Below are positions 44,314 through 53,700 of a stretch of DNA of 64,000 bases, in pieces. The stretch comes from Megaera_A sp965233855 (GTDB lineage: Bacteria; Pseudomonadota; Alphaproteobacteria; Rickettsiales; Rickettsiaceae), in assembly GCA_965233855.1 (NCBI GenBank), contig OZ247586.1, positions 62,001-126,000 on the forward strand. The letters run 5' to 3'. Under the pieces are notes generated by a model that did not search any database, had not been told where the DNA came from, and saw only the letters and a list, made by a program, of their open reading frames with translations. Each line of letters starts with the position of its first letter. Position 1 is the stretch's first letter. The position numbers and the translations under genes were made by a program.

Positions 44314-45885
44314 TTAACTAATCTTTTCCTCAATGAGCTTAATAGTCTCTTCTATTCCATATAGTTTGAAAAATGAACCAAGTCTTGGTCCTTGTATTTG
44401 ACCTAGAAGAATTTGATATATCTCCTTGAAAAAATCTCTTAAATTCTCATAGCCCGCTTCTCTACCAATAGCATAAATTTCATTCTGAATTTCTTCACCA
44501 GTTTCATTACCAGATAATGAGCCGAGCATATCTGCAATTTGTCTTAGCAGAGCTATTTGCTTATCATCGGCAAGCAAATAATCTTTTTTACTTTTTACAA
44601 AATCATTATAATAATTTACAGCATAACTAGTCATATGATCGAGATAGGCAGCATTCTCTGGTGTTGCTGCCGGCGCATATTGGCTAATAAATCCCCAAAG
44701 TACGGATTTATCTTCTGGATTACAAACAGATGCAAGATTTAAAAGTAAGCTAAAACTGATCCCATATGTTTCAACAACTGGAACATCGCCATGGTGAATA
44801 TGATATACGGGGTTTGCCAACTTCTTCTGCAAATCTTCTTCAATATGATATTTCTTATTAAAAGTAATATATTCATCTACACTTTTTGGTAGTATATCAA
44901 AATATAAACGCTTTGCTTTAGTTGGTGATTGAAACATAAATAATGCCATACTTTCAATAGGAGCATAATGCATCCACTCATCCACTGATATACTATTACC
45001 TTTTGATTTAGAAATTTTACTTCCCTCTGCATCTAAAAATAACTCATAGAAAAATTGTACAGGAGGAGTTCCGCCTAAAATTTTGCATATTTTACTATAA
45101 ATCTCAGCATTTGGCCTATGATCTTTTCCATACATCTCATAATCAACATCAAGAGCTGACCAACGCATTCCAAAGTCAGGCTTCCACTGCAATTTACAAT
45201 GCCCACCAGTAACTGGCACTTCTACTAAATCACCAGATTCATCACGATAAGAAACGCTTTGATTCTGGACACTAACACTCTCTATTGGCACCTGAAGTAC
45301 AACTCCACTATCGGGACAAACAGGCATAAAAGGTGAATATGTCTTCCTGCGCTCTTCTCGAAAAGTCGGCAGCATCAAATTCATAATATCATCATATTTT
45401 TCAAGGGCTCTGACCATCATATGATCAAATTTCCCGGACTTATAACATTCCGTAGCACTATAAAACTCATACTCAAAACCAAATTTATCGAGAAATGAGC
45501 GTAACTTAGCATTCATATAATGACCAAAACTCTCCTTTTCTCCATAAGGATCAGGTATAACGCTCAGTGGTTGCTCCAAATACTCAGACACCATTTCCTG
45601 ATTTGGAATATTACCAGGTATTTTTCTCAAACCATCCATATCATCAGAAAAACAAATCAACTTTGTTGGAATATCACATAATTGCTCAAAAGCTTTCTGA
45701 ACCATAATGGTTCTAGTAACTTCTGCAAATGTACCAATATGCGGCAAGCCAGAAGGACCATACCCTGTTTCAAATAAAACATATCCTTTTTCAGGGGTTT
45801 TACCACCAATTGCATCATAAATTCTTTTTGCTTCAACAAAAGGCCAAGCTTTTGAATTGGATATATCTTCAAAATTCATTGTCAT
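44314..45885 (-). CDS. lysK: Class I lysyl-tRNA synthetase
   Basis: A 523-residue class I enzyme, the archaeal-type LysRS also used by alphaproteobacteria including Rickettsiales. The HIGH motif reads PHIGTFAE (after GPSGL), KMSKS reads KISKSKGNS near residue 293, and the C-terminal helical anticodon domain is present. The class I lysine pocket tract (DDMDGLRKIP) is visible. It charges tRNA-Lys. Start MTMNFEDISNSKAW is plausible; Met3 is an alternative. Confidence 0.95.
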   Translation of the reverse strand: MTMNFEDISNSKAWPFVEAKRIYDAIGGKTPEKGYVLFETGYGPSGLPHIGTFAEVTRTIMVQKAFEQLCDIPTKLICFSDDMDGLRKIPGNIPNQEMVSEYLEQPLSVIPDPYGEKESFGHYMNAKLRSFLDKFGFEYEFYSATECYKSGKFDHMMVRALEKYDDIMNLMLPTFREERRKTYSPFMPVCPDSGVVLQVPIESVSVQNQSVSYRDESGDLVEVPVTGGHCKLQWKPDFGMRWSALDVDYEMYGKDHRPNAEIYSKICKILGGTPPVQFFYELFLDAEGSKISKSKGNSISVDEWMHYAPIESMALFMFQSPTKAKRLYFDILPKSVDEYITFNKKYHIEEDLQKKLANPVYHIHHGDVPVVETYGISFSLLLNLASVCNPEDKSVLWGFISQYAPAATPENAAYLDHMTSYAVNYYNDFVKSKKDYLLADDKQIALLRQIADMLGSLSGNETGEEIQNEIYAIGREAGYENLRDFFKEIYQILLGQIQGPRLGSFFKLYGIEETIKLIEEKIS

Positions 45886-46004
45886 AATATAATTACATGT
45901 TTAATATGATTATAGAATCTTTTAACATAATACAATTAAAGCATTGCTAAACTGTGAAGAAAAAGATCTCTATAGGCCAGATAGGATATTATGATTATTA
46001 ATTT

Positions 46005-46481
46005 ATGTCAATTAAACTAAAAGATCCGTATGTTTTACTTCTAGCACTTTCGAGTGTTAGCCTTGTATTTGCATATATAGTTGAATATATGATGGGACTG
46101 CCAGCATGCCCTCTATGTATTTATCAAAGATTTCCGTACCTTATTTTAATCCTACTATCAATAATGTCCATTTCAGGACAAAAGGGATTAAATAAATATT
46201 ATATAATGACAGTAATATTTTCAATAATACTCGCCGGATACCATACAGGAGTTGAAAGAGGCATATTTGAAATGTCTGGATTTTGCACGCCTTTAGTAAA
46301 AATAAGTGATAATATATCTGTATCAGATTTTACCAAAATGCTCTATAGCGCAGGACCCATTGGGCAGTGCAACAAACCAGCACTAATAATATTTAAACTA
46401 TCAATGACCGAATGGAATTTGATTTTAAATCTATTTTTACTTACAATCTTTATCAAGTACAGGAACTATCAGAAAAGATAA
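46005..46481 (+). CDS. dsbB: Disulfide bond formation protein DsbB
   Basis: A 158-residue protein with four membrane helices. The first periplasmic loop has the CxxC pair C35/C38 (PACPLCIYQR), the second has C94 and C122 (GFCTP and GQCNKP). DsbB reoxidises DsbA with quinone. The frame begins at an upstream ATG giving MSIKLKDPYV. The next gene, coq7, starts 1 bp after the stop, an apt pairing because Coq7 makes ubiquinone. Confidence 0.92.
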   Translation: MSIKLKDPYVLLLALSSVSLVFAYIVEYMMGLPACPLCIYQRFPYLILILLSIMSISGQKGLNKYYIMTVIFSIILAGYHTGVERGIFEMSGFCTPLVKISDNISVSDFTKMLYSAGPIGQCNKPALIIFKLSMTEWNLILNLFLLTIFIKYRNYQKR

Positions 46482-46482
46482 A

Positions 46483-47022
46483 ATGCCAAAGCCATATTAC
46501 ACAGATAATCAAAACAAGATTCAAGAAATAATAAGGGTTGACCATGCTGGAGAGTTCGGTGCAAAGCGTATTTACGAAGGGCAAATAGATTATACAAAAA
46601 ATCCAGAAAATAAAAAGATAATCAAACATATGCTAGATCAAGAAGCAGAACATTTAGAATATTTTGATAATCAAATTAAAAACGGCAATTCTCGTCCAAC
46701 TGCTCTTATGCCAATATGGAATATATTTGGTTATGCACTTGGAGCGATAAGCGCAAAATGTGGTATAAAATCAGCCATGCTTGTAACAGAGAGCGTTGAA
46801 GAAGTAATCGTAGATCATTATCAAGAACAAATAAACTACCTAGAAGACACTAAAAACAAAGGGCAATTATTATCTAAAATAAAAAAATTCAAGCAAGATG
46901 AAGCAGATCACATCCATATTGCACAAGAAAATGATAGTTCTAATGCCAGATTTCATAAAATAATATCAACACTCGTCAAAAGTTTTTGTAAGACAGCTAT
47001 CTTTTTATCAAAAAAAGTTTAA
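46483..47022 (+). CDS. coq7: Demethoxyubiquinone hydroxylase Coq7
   Basis: A 179-residue di-iron hydroxylase with iron-ligand motifs RVDHAGEFGAKRIYEGQ, DQEAEHLEYF, ESVEEVIVDHY and DEADHIHIA. It performs the penultimate hydroxylation in ubiquinone synthesis at the membrane. Its length is normal for the short bacterial form. Co-oriented with dsbB. IS-A copy 5 begins 21 bp after the stop. Confidence 0.95.
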   Translation: MPKPYYTDNQNKIQEIIRVDHAGEFGAKRIYEGQIDYTKNPENKKIIKHMLDQEAEHLEYFDNQIKNGNSRPTALMPIWNIFGYALGAISAKCGIKSAMLVTESVEEVIVDHYQEQINYLEDTKNKGQLLSKIKKFKQDEADHIHIAQENDSSNARFHKIISTLVKSFCKTAIFLSKKV

Positions 47023-47043
47023 TCCGATAGAACAAATAAACTA

Positions 47044-48717
47044 CAGCAATTCCAAATATGACCTACATTGTCTAGAAGATAGGGATTTAAAAAAAGCTTT
47101 TTCGTAGAGAAAATGACAACAAAGATAGCTAATTTTCTAAAAATCATCTAAGTTTATATCAATAGTAGTAAATAATTGGTATAAGTTTATGCATTCCAAA
47201 AAACACCTGAGTTTTAGCGCTATTCAAGGTATGATAGCAGATAAGTTTGCAAATGCGCAAGATACTAGAGCTCCAAATGCCAGCAATAGTATAAAAGATA
47301 CAATGCTATCGGGTTTGGCACGCATGTATTTCCAATCTGATTCGTTATTGGAATTTCAGCGTACCATGGAAAGAAGGCAACAGCGCAACAATCTACGTAG
47401 TATGTTTTCAGTACAAAATCTTCCTACCGATCAAGGTATAAGGAATGTAATAGATGAGGTGGATACTGAGAACGCGTTCCGACCAATATTCAAAGACTTG
47501 TTTAATAGACTACAAAGAGGCAAGCACCTAGAACAATATCAAACTCTTCCTGGTAAATATCTACTTAACGTAGATGGTACACAGTATTTCAGCTCTAAAG
47601 ACATCGATTGCCAAAAGTGCTTGGTTAGAGGTTCTACAAAGAACCCTTATAATTGTCATCAGGTAGTACAAGGTGCAATAGTTAAGTCTGGCATGCGCCA
47701 GGTGATTCCCGTTATGCCCGAAGAGATATGCTCTCAAGACGGAGATCAGAAAGAAGACTGCGAAACCAATGCCTTTAAACGATTTCTCGATAAATTTAGA
47801 AAAGATCATGACAAATTAGAGATAATCATTAATGCAGATGCATTATATGCGACAACTCCCGTCATTGAGGCAATTCATAGCCACAAAGCTAATTATATTT
47901 TTAAGATACAAGCGGCTAATCATAAAACATTAATAAAGAACGTAGTCTCTGTTGATAAATCAAAGATTGAGGCGAGAAGTATCAGAAATAATAAACTAGT
48001 TATCGAGTGGGTAAATGAGGTTGAATTATTTAGTAGCACCAAAGCAAGAACTAACTACATAGAAGCTTGGGAGCTAGTGCCCCAAAAGGATGGCACTAAC
48101 AAAACTCAATATTATGGAAAATGGATTACAGATTTAAAAATTACAACGAAAACTGCAAAAACTATATTAGATGCAGCAAGAGCTCGCTGGAAAATAGAGA
48201 ATGAATGCTTCAACACATTAAAGAATCATGGATATAACATTGAGCATAACTACGGCCATGGCTCTAACCACCTATGCTATAATTTCTATAATTTAACCCT
48301 CTTGGCCTTTACTATGCACCAAATACATCAATTAACAGATAAACTATTTCAAGAGATGCGAGCGTGCTTTAGTAGATTAGGGCGTATGTGGGAAACGATA
48401 AGAAGTACAGCCGAGATGTTATTTTTTTCATCCATGGAGATATTGTGGGAATGTGTAGCTCTGAAGCGTGACTATGAGCAGCCACCCGTATAATTTGCAC
48501 CTATAAATGAAGGCTCTCAGCAATAGAACCATCTGTTGCTAATCGTTAGATAATATCCGATTGATACCAATCAGAGAATGACAACTAAGAATTAAATGAA
48601 TTTGATCTATAAAATCACGTAAAATGCAAGAAACTGCAAATTCTAACTACGTTTTTGAACAATTTTTTGTATTAAAGAATTTTACTACAGGGGTATGGGT
48701 CATATTTGGAATTGCTG
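47044..48717 (+). mobile_element. IS-A copy 5 (full length, 1,674 bp)
   Basis: Both ends are intact. The right end abuts an inverted 82-bp remnant of another IS-A left end, which in turn abuts an IS-B end. The flanks (AACTA / TCTTT) do not match, so the interval was rearranged after or during insertion. It carries the Arg45 variant shared with copy 4 at 23836. Confidence 0.95.
47189..48493 (+). CDS. IS-A transposase (Arg45 variant)
   Basis: An intact 434-residue frame with all catalytic acidic residues and the LARMYF variant. It is translation-identical to the copy at 24060-25364, indicating a recent donor-recipient relation or gene conversion between those two copies. Confidence 0.9.
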   Translation: MHSKKHLSFSAIQGMIADKFANAQDTRAPNASNSIKDTMLSGLARMYFQSDSLLEFQRTMERRQQRNNLRSMFSVQNLPTDQGIRNVIDEVDTENAFRPIFKDLFNRLQRGKHLEQYQTLPGKYLLNVDGTQYFSSKDIDCQKCLVRGSTKNPYNCHQVVQGAIVKSGMRQVIPVMPEEICSQDGDQKEDCETNAFKRFLDKFRKDHDKLEIIINADALYATTPVIEAIHSHKANYIFKIQAANHKTLIKNVVSVDKSKIEARSIRNNKLVIEWVNEVELFSSTKARTNYIEAWELVPQKDGTNKTQYYGKWITDLKITTKTAKTILDAARARWKIENECFNTLKNHGYNIEHNYGHGSNHLCYNFYNLTLLAFTMHQIHQLTDKLFQEMRACFSRLGRMWETIRSTAEMLFFSSMEILWECVALKRDYEQPPV

Positions 48718-48799
48718 TCTTTGTTGTCATTTTCTCTACGAAAAAGCTTTTTTTAAATCCCTATCTTCTAGACAATGTAGGTCATATTTGGAATTGCTA
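48718..48799 (-). mobile_element. IS-A left-end remnant (82 bp)
   Basis: It matches bases 1-82 of IS-A, inverted, with the tip base changed (GCTA for GCTG), the same change as at the left end of the truncated IS-A at 29508. It is cut on its inner side by the right end of IS-A copy 5. Confidence 0.9.
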
Positions 48800-48918
48800 A
48801 AATCTGGTAATTATCACCATCTTTTTGATAAAAATAAAGCAAATATAATCTGATAATTTGCTACAAAGCCGATAATATTTTTTATAACACTGATTTTATT
48901 CCATATTTCGAATCGCTG
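48800..48918 (-). mobile_element. IS-B end fragment (119 bp)
   Basis: This is the transposase-3' terminus of IS-B (AAATCTGG to AATCGCTG), joined to the IS-A remnant with exactly the same junction and length as at 29389-29507. It lies 40 bp beyond the nuoF stop and may have replaced downstream nuo genes. Confidence 0.9.
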
Positions 48919-48958
48919 CAATTATTGTGGCAATGAAAAAATTAGATCTCATAAATAT

Positions 48959-50224
48959 TTACATTTTATTTGCATGAATACGATCAACTATTTCATCCCT
49001 AAAGTGCCTAATTAAGCCCTGAATTGGCCATGCAGCTGCATCACCAAGAGCACAAATAGTGTGACCTTCCACTTGCTTAGTAACATCCAAAAGCTCATCG
49101 ATCTCTTCTACTTTTGCTTCCCCCCTAACCAATCTCATCATCACGCGCCACATCCAGCCTGTACCTTCACGACAAGGAGTACATTGACCACAAGATTCAT
49201 GCATATAAAATTTACTTAATCTTGCAATTGCATAAATAATATCTGTTGATTGGTCCATTACGATTAGTCCACCCGTTCCAAGACCAGATCCTGCGGCTCT
49301 AAGTGAATCAAAGTCCATTGTTACAGTTTCACAGACATACTTTGGAATCATTGGCACGGAAGAACCTCCAGGAATAATTGCCTTTAGATTATCCCAACCA
49401 CCTCGAATACCACCAGCATGTTGCTCTATCAATTCTTTCAATGGAATACCCATTTCTTCTTCAACATTACACGGCTTATTCACGTGCCCAGAAATACAGA
49501 ATAGTTTACTACCAGTATTATTTTCTTTTCCCAGTGATGCAAACCAGTCAGCGCCTCGTCTAAGTATGGTTGGAACAACGGCAATAGATTCAACATTATT
49601 AATAGTTGTGGGGCACCCATAAAGACCAGCACCTGCTGGGAAAGGCGGTTTTAAACGAGGCTGTCCTTTTTTACCTTCCAAACTTTCTAGTAAAGCTGTT
49701 TCTTCACCACAAATATATGCACCCGCGCCTCTGTGCAAATATATATCAATATCATATCCAGAACCACAAGCGTCTTTACCAATAAGTTTCGCCGCATACG
49801 CCTCATCAATAGCATTCTGCAAAGCCGCAGCTTCATTATAAAACTCACCACGTATATAAATATAACAAACATTTGCCCCAATCCCAACACTAGCTAAAAC
49901 ACAGCCTTCAACAAGCTTATGAGGATCATATCTTATAATATCTCTATCTTTACATGTACCTGGTTCAGATTCATCTGCATTCACTACTAAATATGAAGGC
50001 TTTGGATGATCTTTTGGCATAAATGACCATTTCATACCTGTTGAAAAACCAGCACCACCACGACCTCTTAGGCCTGAATTTTTTACCTGCTCAACAATCC
50101 AATCACGCCCTTTTTTTATAAGCTTTTTTGTTCCATCCCAATCACCACGCTTTTGTGCTGCTTTCAAGTTTGGAGATTCTTTACCATGTAAATTGGTGAA
50201 AATTTTGTCTTTATCCTCGATCAT
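48959..50224 (-). CDS. nuoF: NADH-quinone oxidoreductase subunit F
   Basis: A 421-residue subunit of complex I. The FMN/NADH-binding tract GLRGRGGAGFSTGMKWSFMP and the 4Fe-4S (N3) ligands CGQCTPCREGTGW plus the later Cys in HTICALGDAAAWP are present. It accepts electrons from NADH. It overlaps the upstream small exported gene by 14 bp. No nuoG-N follow; the downstream side is IS debris. Confidence 0.97.
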   Translation of the reverse strand: MIEDKDKIFTNLHGKESPNLKAAQKRGDWDGTKKLIKKGRDWIVEQVKNSGLRGRGGAGFSTGMKWSFMPKDHPKPSYLVVNADESEPGTCKDRDIIRYDPHKLVEGCVLASVGIGANVCYIYIRGEFYNEAAALQNAIDEAYAAKLIGKDACGSGYDIDIYLHRGAGAYICGEETALLESLEGKKGQPRLKPPFPAGAGLYGCPTTINNVESIAVVPTILRRGADWFASLGKENNTGSKLFCISGHVNKPCNVEEEMGIPLKELIEQHAGGIRGGWDNLKAIIPGGSSVPMIPKYVCETVTMDFDSLRAAGSGLGTGGLIVMDQSTDIIYAIARLSKFYMHESCGQCTPCREGTGWMWRVMMRLVRGEAKVEEIDELLDVTKQVEGHTICALGDAAAWPIQGLIRHFRDEIVDRIHANKM

Positions 50225-50852
50225 GATCCCCTCCTTTCAAAAAATACTCCGGGATCTTAGCATCTACTACATTCTGGCGATGACTTGTCGCATTGAAAAC
50301 AAGAAACCACTGCTCTTTTTCAATATAAAACTGAATTTCTCTCTTTTCAATTTTTTCTAAAAAATTCTCCCATTTACAACCTCTCGAAAGATGTCCATCT
50401 GAAAGTTTAATAAGCTCTCCCATCATATTATTACTTAACATGTTAAAAACATCATTCACATCAAGAACACCACCAGTATCCTTGTTAAAAGTCATTACAT
50501 CAATTCGCCAAGGTCTATCATTCCTATTAGTAATCCAGCGTATACTGAAATGTTCCTTTGTTCCCGACTCAGGAATATCAAACATTACTGAAAAATGATC
50601 ACGTCTGCCTTGATTACAAACTGCATATAATTCAACAAAATCATGAATTTCATCATTAATTTGCATAAATATTTCTTCATCGCCATGAGAAAGTACTGGA
50701 TATGAAACGACTCCCTGGCAAGCGCCAGAACGAATCGTACGCGCAAAATCTAGATTCTTTTCAACAACAAAGAAACCATTGCTTGTATAGTCAGCAAGAG
50801 CTGTAGTCATCATCAAAATCGAAATTAATACTATACTTGCTATTTTTTTCAC
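50211..50852 (-). CDS. Exported protein of unknown function between nuoE and nuoF
   Basis: A 213-residue protein with signal peptide MKKIASIVLISILMMTTALA. The mature part has two Cys (in SGACQG and AVCNQG) and a third in RGCKWE, and its second half (DVNDVFN...IQFYIEKEQWFLVFNATSH) resembles the DUF3298-like fold by pattern only. No membrane anchor. It begins 18 bp before the nuoE end and its 3' end overlaps nuoF by 14 bp, so it is embedded in the complex I operon. A periplasmic protein within nuo is unexpected; a role in complex I assembly is possible but unsupported. Confidence 0.8.
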   Translation of the reverse strand: MKKIASIVLISILMMTTALADYTSNGFFVVEKNLDFARTIRSGACQGVVSYPVLSHGDEEIFMQINDEIHDFVELYAVCNQGRRDHFSVMFDIPESGTKEHFSIRWITNRNDRPWRIDVMTFNKDTGGVLDVNDVFNMLSNNMMGELIKLSDGHLSRGCKWENFLEKIEKREIQFYIEKEQWFLVFNATSHRQNVVDAKIPEYFLKGGDHDRG

Positions 50853-50870
50853 TGCGTTTCCTTATTTATG

Positions 50871-51380
50871 TTAAGATTTTTTTGCTTTTAACTCTTTTAT
50901 TAGATCACCCAGCTTCTTGGAATCTAAATCTTCGTAATAATCATCATTAATCTGAACAATCGGAGCATTCACACACGCACCCAAACATTCAACTTCTGAA
51001 ATCGTAAACAAACCATCCTCTGATGTTTCGCCACATTTAGCTTTTGTCAATTTTTCGCATGATTCCATAATTTGGCCAGCACCACGAAGCCAACAAGGTG
51101 TTGTTCCGCATACTTGAATATGATATTTTCCAACTGGCTTTAAATTATACATAGTGTAAAAAGAAGCTACTTCATACGCTCGCATATAAGGTTCTGAAAT
51201 ATAATTAGCTACACACTCAATTGCAGGCACAGAAAGCCAACCACCATTTTGTCTTTGCGCTATATCAAGTAATGGTAGCATTGCACTTTTTTGGCGCCCT
51301 TCTGGATATTTAGCCACAATTTCTTGTGCCTTTTTTAAATTTTCCTTATTAAATGCAAATGATTCTTGTTTTACACTCAT
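50871..51380 (-). CDS. nuoE: NADH-quinone oxidoreductase subunit E
   Basis: A 169-residue thioredoxin-like 2Fe-2S subunit. Cluster N1a ligands are visible in CGTTPCWLRGAG and CLGACVNAP. It forms the NADH dehydrogenase module with NuoF. It overlaps the nuoD stop by four bases (ATGA). Confidence 0.96.
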   Translation of the reverse strand: MSVKQESFAFNKENLKKAQEIVAKYPEGRQKSAMLPLLDIAQRQNGGWLSVPAIECVANYISEPYMRAYEVASFYTMYNLKPVGKYHIQVCGTTPCWLRGAGQIMESCEKLTKAKCGETSEDGLFTISEVECLGACVNAPIVQINDDYYEDLDSKKLGDLIKELKAKKS

Positions 51381-52570
51381 CTATCAATCTCTCCAAATAC
51401 TATATCCAAACTAGAAATAATCGACACTACATCTGCCATCAAATGCCCTTTTGCCATAAAATCAAGCCCTTGAAGATGTGCAAAACCTGGAGCTTTTATC
51501 CTGCATCTATATGGCTTATTCGAACCGTCTGAATATAAATAAACCCCAAATTCACCTTTTGGAGCTTCAACCATTCCATAAGCTTCTCCTGCCGGCACAT
51601 TATATCCTTCCGTATATAATTTAAAATGATGAATCATTGCTTCCATTGATTCTTTCATCTCGCTTCTTTTGGGAGGTGTTATCTTTGAATCTATTGATTT
51701 AACCTTACCTTTAGGAATTTTTTTCAAACACTGATCAATAATTCTCACAGATTGATACATCTCTTCAATTCTAACTAGATATCGATCATAGCAATCACCT
51801 TGTGTGCCGACTGGTATATCAAACTCAAGCTCGTCATAAATTTCATAGGGATTACTTTTACGCAGATCCCACTCAATTCCAGATCCTCTAAGCACAGGTC
51901 CAGAGAACCCCCAATCCATAGCCTGCTTTTGGCTAACAACCCCAACTCCAACGAGTCTTTGTTTCCAAATTCTATTATTATTTAAAAGCGTTTCAACATC
52001 AGCTAAATAACCCAAAAATTGACTATTAAAAACAGCTATATCTTCAAGCAAACCATCTGGTAAATCCTGTGCGACACCTCCTGGCCTAATATAATTTGAA
52101 TGCATGCGAGAACCAGAAACACGCTCATAAAACTCCATTATTTTCTCACGCTCTTCAAATAACCATAAAAGCGGAGTAGTCGCTCCAAGGTCAACAGCTT
52201 GAGTACCAATATTCATTGTATGATTTAGTATTCTTGTAAGCTCAGAGAATAAAACTCGAATATATTGTGCACGTTTTGGAACTTCGCATTTCAATAATTT
52301 CTCAACTGCAAGTGCATATGCATGTTCCTGACACATTGGAGATACATAATCTAAGCGATCAAAATATGGCACTGCTTGCGCATAAGTTTTATGCTCAATC
52401 AATTTTTCAGTACCTCTATGAAGCAAACCTATATGTGGATCAGATTTATTTACAACTTCACCATCCATCTCTAAAATCAGGCGAAGTACTCCATGCGCCG
52501 CAGGATGCTGTGGACCAAAATTAATAGTCGTCGTCTTTATTTTAGAATTATCTTTCAAAGCTTCTGTCAT
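51377..52570 (-). CDS. nuoD: NADH-quinone oxidoreductase subunit D
   Basis: The 397-residue 49-kDa subunit begins its conserved part with TINFGPQHPAAHGVLRL, has HIGLLHRGTEKL and ends DIVFGEIDR, the family C-terminus. It lines the quinone-binding cavity with NuoB. Stand-alone NuoD (not fused to NuoC) is the alphaproteobacterial form. It lies 14 bp after nuoC. Confidence 0.97.
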   Translation of the reverse strand: MTEALKDNSKIKTTTINFGPQHPAAHGVLRLILEMDGEVVNKSDPHIGLLHRGTEKLIEHKTYAQAVPYFDRLDYVSPMCQEHAYALAVEKLLKCEVPKRAQYIRVLFSELTRILNHTMNIGTQAVDLGATTPLLWLFEEREKIMEFYERVSGSRMHSNYIRPGGVAQDLPDGLLEDIAVFNSQFLGYLADVETLLNNNRIWKQRLVGVGVVSQKQAMDWGFSGPVLRGSGIEWDLRKSNPYEIYDELEFDIPVGTQGDCYDRYLVRIEEMYQSVRIIDQCLKKIPKGKVKSIDSKITPPKRSEMKESMEAMIHHFKLYTEGYNVPAGEAYGMVEAPKGEFGVYLYSDGSNKPYRCRIKAPGFAHLQGLDFMAKGHLMADVVSIISSLDIVFGEIDR

Positions 52571-52584
52571 AATTTCTTTAACTA

Positions 52585-53181
52585 CTATTTTGTTGCCTTC
52601 TCATCACCAGGAAGCTTATACTCACCTGGTCCTTGCCAAGGAGAAGAAAAATCAAAACTCCTAAATTCTTGCTCAAGTAATACTGGTTCATAGACTACTT
52701 TTTCAAGTTTTTCATCATACTTCACCTGTAGATGTCCGGTAACTGGAAAATCCTTACGAAGAGGGTGACCAACAAATCCATAATCCGTCAAAATTCTACG
52801 TAAATCTGGACAACCGTCAAAATTAATCCCAAACATATCAAAAGCTTCTCTCTCATACCAACAAGCTGCACTAAATAGATGCACTATTGACGGAGCAAGA
52901 TGATCTTCGTCTAATTCAATTTTAAACAATAATCGTTTATTTAATTTTAAACTCAAAAAACTATAAACAATTTCAAACCTATTGGCTCGAGAAGGAAAAT
53001 CAGCAGCAAACAAATCCGTCAAAACAGTAAAGCGCAAATCTTTACTTTCTTTTGCAAATTTTAACAATGAGAGCAAACTATCACTAGATGTTTTATAAGC
53101 AATAAAACCACCAATCTGAAGAGGCACAATACTTAGATTACTATCTTTAGCAAATTCATCAATAATATGTGAGAATTCCAT
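52585..53181 (-). CDS. nuoC: NADH-quinone oxidoreductase subunit C
   Basis: A 198-residue 30-kDa subunit. The family signature WYEREAFDMFGINFDGCPDLRRILTDYGFVGHPLRKDFP is present (only key parts: EREAFDMFG, HPLRKDFP). It belongs to the peripheral arm connecting module. It starts 3 bp after the nuoB stop. Confidence 0.96.
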   Translation of the reverse strand: MEFSHIIDEFAKDSNLSIVPLQIGGFIAYKTSSDSLLSLLKFAKESKDLRFTVLTDLFAADFPSRANRFEIVYSFLSLKLNKRLLFKIELDEDHLAPSIVHLFSAACWYEREAFDMFGINFDGCPDLRRILTDYGFVGHPLRKDFPVTGHLQVKYDEKLEKVVYEPVLLEQEFRSFDFSSPWQGPGEYKLPGDEKATK

Positions 53182-53184
53182 GCA

Positions 53185-53691
53185 TCAACCCTTAAATTTA
53201 CTTGTTCTTTTGATCTTGCGTTGCAGCTGCATCAAACCATAAATCAAAGCTTCCGCTGTTGGCGGACAACCTGGAACATATACATCAACTGGAACAATAC
53301 GATCACAACCACGAACAACAGAATATGAATAATGATAGTAACCACCACCATTAGCGCAGCTACCCATTGATATAACATATTTTGGATGAGCCATTTGATC
53401 ATACACTTTGCGCATAGCAGGAGCCATTTTATTAGTCAAAGTCCCAGCAACAATCATAAGATCAGCCTGTCTTGGACTAGGCCTGAATAAAAAACCAAAT
53501 CTATCCATATCATATCTACTGGCAGCTGCCTGCATCATCTCAACCGCGCAGCATGCCAACCCAAAAGTCATAGGCCATAAAGAATTTGCACGTGCCCAAC
53601 CTGTCAAATCATCGATTTTGGCTATAACGAAACCTCTATCAGACATCTCTTCTTCAAATATATTATCTTGATTCTGTAATGTATCTTTCAT
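53185..53691 (-). CDS. nuoB: NADH-quinone oxidoreductase subunit B
   Basis: The 168-residue PSST subunit carries cluster N2: ligands CC in LACCAVEMM, Cys in GSCANGGGYY and Cys in VPGCPPTAEAL. I chose ATG 53691 (MKDTLQNQ) because AGGTG lies 7 bp upstream; a GTG at 53700 would add three residues. It passes electrons to quinone. It lies directly after nuoA. Confidence 0.96.
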   Translation of the reverse strand: MKDTLQNQDNIFEEEMSDRGFVIAKIDDLTGWARANSLWPMTFGLACCAVEMMQAAASRYDMDRFGFLFRPSPRQADLMIVAGTLTNKMAPAMRKVYDQMAHPKYVISMGSCANGGGYYHYSYSVVRGCDRIVPVDVYVPGCPPTAEALIYGLMQLQRKIKRTSKFKG

Positions 53692-53700
53692 AAAAATCAC

